From: an uncultured Treponema sp.
GTDB lineage: Bacteria > Spirochaetota > Spirochaetia > Treponematales > Treponemataceae
Length of the DNA stretch: 16,091 nt
NCBI GenBank assembly: GCA_937901865.1
Contig: CALDID010000212.1
Location: forward strand, 1-16,091
Reading direction: 5' to 3'
Shown: positions 15,801 to 16,091 of the stretch, in pieces
How positions within the stretch are numbered: position 1 is the stretch's first letter
Layout of the letters: each line of letters opens with the position of its first letter
Position numbers and translations under genes: made by a program
The notes under the pieces: model-generated
Databases searched by the model: none
What the model was told of the DNA's origin: nothing
Seen by the model: only the letters and a program-made list of their open reading frames with translations

Positions 15801-15813
15801 TAAGTCCGGGCAT
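12805..15813 (-). CDS. flcA: Membrane-anchored TPR protein, FlcA-like (periplasmic flagellar collar)
   Basis: A 1002-residue protein in three parts. Residues 1-50 (MPGLNQLKQF start, then LGNEEKIRAEQGEKPV) are a conserved-looking cap. Residues about 42-345 are extremely rich in Asp, Ser and Glu and probably disordered. Residues 346-438 form a short helical domain before one membrane segment at about 440-462, which places the acidic part in the cytoplasm and the rest in the periplasm. From 470 on, at least eight TPR-like helix pairs follow (for example LYKKGYVMLENNEYPESEAM, RRAADMYERTLRYF, YSDRGDLDYFITGDLDSA, ALGNTLSLRGDN). This matches the spirochaete TPR protein known in Borrelia as BB0236/FlcA, required for the collar around the periplasmic flagellar motor. 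I assign it from recalled architecture and N-terminus, not from a search. GGGGAG (15823-15828) lies nine bases before the ATG. Confidence 0.68.
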   Translation of the reverse strand: MPGLNQLKQFTKNMLDLGNEEKIRAEQGEKPVKVPLPTGISEADDSDDFINGMPIESADGQTENNAGTIEESGDSIDDLMASLDDSDLSGFDSPVQTDSNDDDNPLENVDNSSAMSEESSATEVPSSDFADIGGLGDFDDLGSSVEQPAFDDISATDFSTDLTNKTESREQPSVEEQAEDEPIAASDENDIQNSEFEPLDSDFLSSSPSGSEVGDFDNLNTENLDTNLDNNIEDNDVSSDFSNDFSSDISSSSDDFSVPSASEESASASPAAEPEMEDFSDALGGMEDDIDFSDEFPPTGAVGSGGFELDNEVGGGFDIEGFTDREYADTKKKSESEESVKEKNSFTDREYEQFKKNFALYPLNVRVAIEEMIVGDQFNDDVVFEVLEKVLKKVPARQLAGHLEKLLDKTISVPRDYEKRSAEEYEAYKQSTEYLIKNKILPGILVGVAGLIVLFTLCLLGNHFIVKPSIASSLYKKGYVMLENNEYPESEAMFNRAVKYKAKKGWFYKYAEGYRNHKQHRRAADMYERTLRYFNQDKKAGMDYARMELDDYEDYEKAETILKREVLDYHINDKDGMLLLGDIYLEWGTEKDPSKLEEAKEQYMELMQLYKVNNLYQSRMMRYYIRNDNLYEVLQCKNLFYPNKKSIGAEDWIELSGYMLDKLYGTIKPKEMYLRESIEDVRDMLERALQFAPTSAIAHYNMGRYFVHTDNNASARLELSSALSAFEALPMRKRRDTYKYIDTYRLLGEQYIETREYIKAEEILGNGITFYEAEKHNTGFTGDKNTGILYSDRGDLDYFITGDLDSAHRNYQNAIELGNDTASIRYKSGFIEYMNRDYDSAMISFIHSSEMQQNDTHLLLALGNTLSLRGDNFAAQGYYEDLMKRLDIERSKHAILLPQVRDDQGDIVDLYMRASNNLGVTEYRLARQTGDSTLNASAIANLSISARAYDALTRNQVTMVRLDGSNLAVQNSKYMTQSSAMYEPEIYTEISRVLNGEKGFEE

Positions 15814-15832
15814 TCGCTTTTACTCCCCTAAA

Positions 15833-15860
15833 ATTTGCCTATATATGTATTTCGGCAAAT
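15833..15860. promoter_or_regulatory. Inverted repeat over the flcA start region
   Basis: ATTTGCC (15833-15839) pairs with GGCAAAT (15854-15860) around a 14-base AT-rich loop. It overlaps the putative -10 region and leader of flcA, so it could be an operator or a leader hairpin just above the ribosome-binding site. Confidence 0.4.
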
Positions 15861-15876
15861 ACAACAGTCCGTATTA
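15849..15876 (-). promoter_or_regulatory. Candidate sigma-28-like promoter of flcA
   Basis: On the minus strand TAAT (15873-15876), 16 bases, then GCCGAAAT (15849-15856) approximates the flagellar consensus TAAA-N15-GCCGATAA. Transcription would start near 15842, leaving a leader of about 28 bases with the ribosome-binding site. An A-rich stretch (15885-15933 read on the minus strand) lies upstream like an UP element. A sigma-70 -10 within TACATATATA is an alternative. Confidence 0.35.
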
Positions 15877-15936
15877 GAAAAGGTTAAGAAAGATTTTTTC
15901 TTTTTCCTTATCTCTTCTCAAATTTATTTTTTTGTA

Positions 15937-16091
15937 GTGTTACGGAAAGTATGCTTTTCTTTTTGTCATTCTGTGTGCTTGATACGGGAATCTATCTGCT
16001 TTAGGCATTTTGAAAAAGATTATCGGGTCAAGGTGAGATAATAGACCTGTTCGGAAACAGTATGTCATTGCCGTACTTGATACGGCAATCT
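15937..16091. mobile_element. MITE-like hairpin element, copy 3 (composite, runs off the window)
   Basis: The left end GTGTTACGGAAAGTATGC (15937-15954) begins a 34-base stretch (15937-15970) identical to the reverse complement of 12141-12174. Three palindromic units follow: 15964-15993 (30 bases, imperfect stem), 16017-16046 (inverted, stem with small defects) and 16063-16091 (perfect 9 bp stem ATTGCCGTA/TACGGCAAT, loop CTTGA). Between the last two lies a small hairpin CTGTT-CGGA-AACAG (16047-16060). The third unit repeats the orientation of the first, so another inverted partner is expected beyond the window. No right end is visible. The element lies about 60 bases upstream of the putative flcA promoter and encodes nothing recognisable. 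Confidence 0.7.

Noticed and set aside
15835..16041. Plus-strand open frame over the flcA promoter and repeat copy 3
   Set aside because: It runs through T-rich leader and hairpin sequence, and its composition is explained by the repeat.
15964..16091. Regularly placed palindromes as a CRISPR array
   Set aside because: Only three units, differing in stem sequence and orientation and with spacers of unequal length (23 and 16 bases); no cas gene is present.
1..16091. tRNA, rRNA, integrase, transposase or toxin-antitoxin genes
   Set aside because: I looked for cloverleaf-like stems, conserved rRNA stretches and the usual motifs and saw none. The inter-gene spaces are short and are explained by repeats, a terminator or promoters.

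Overview
The window looks like chromosomal DNA of a spirochaete, most probably a Treponema-like gut or rumen organism. The evidence is a very large membrane-anchored TPR protein resembling the spirochaetal periplasmic flagellar collar protein FlcA, lipoprotein signal peptides with relaxed spirochaete-type lipoboxes, a DUF2259-type secreted protein, and a beta-mannan phosphorolysis cassette of the kind found in plant-fibre and host-glycan degraders. I could not run a database search, so the taxonomy is an inference.

Layout. (1) 1-161: a hairpin-rich repeat element (copy 1) ending 18 bases before the first start codon. (2) 162-3181, + strand: a tight cassette of a GH130 mannosylglucose phosphorylase, a GH130 mannooligosaccharide phosphorylase and a class I mannose-6-phosphate isomerase (manA). 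Together they would turn imported beta-1,4-mannooligosaccharides into mannose-1-phosphate and feed mannose-6-phosphate to glycolysis. The epimerase and phosphomannomutase the route also needs are not in the window. Sampled lines here are clearly richer in GC than lines in the rest of the window. (3) 3189-3241: a bidirectional terminator between convergent units. (4) 11126 down to 3267, - strand: five closely spaced genes encoding a DUF2259-like secreted protein, a lamin-tail-domain lipoprotein, a U32-family (RlhA/YdcP-like) RNA-modification-type protein, a membrane-anchored DUF3352-like/beta-propeller protein and a lipoprotein. Four of the five are cell-envelope proteins of unknown role. (5) 11219-12016, + strand: a polytopic membrane protein of unknown function, divergent from that operon. 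(6) 12029-12178: repeat element copy 2, flanked by an 8-base direct repeat. (7) 15813 down to 12188, - strand: the FlcA-like gene overlapping a CTP-dependent polyprenol/diacylglycerol kinase-family gene by four bases. (8) 15937-16091: repeat element copy 3, running off the window.

The most notable non-coding feature is the repeat family. It consists of roughly 29-base palindromic units with invariant TGTCATT...CTTGA...AATCT and variable, compensating stems, set head to head. Copies 2 and 3 share an identical 34-base end in opposite orientation, and these ends bracket the flcA-kinase unit. There is no transposase, CRISPR array, tRNA or rRNA that I can recognise in the window.
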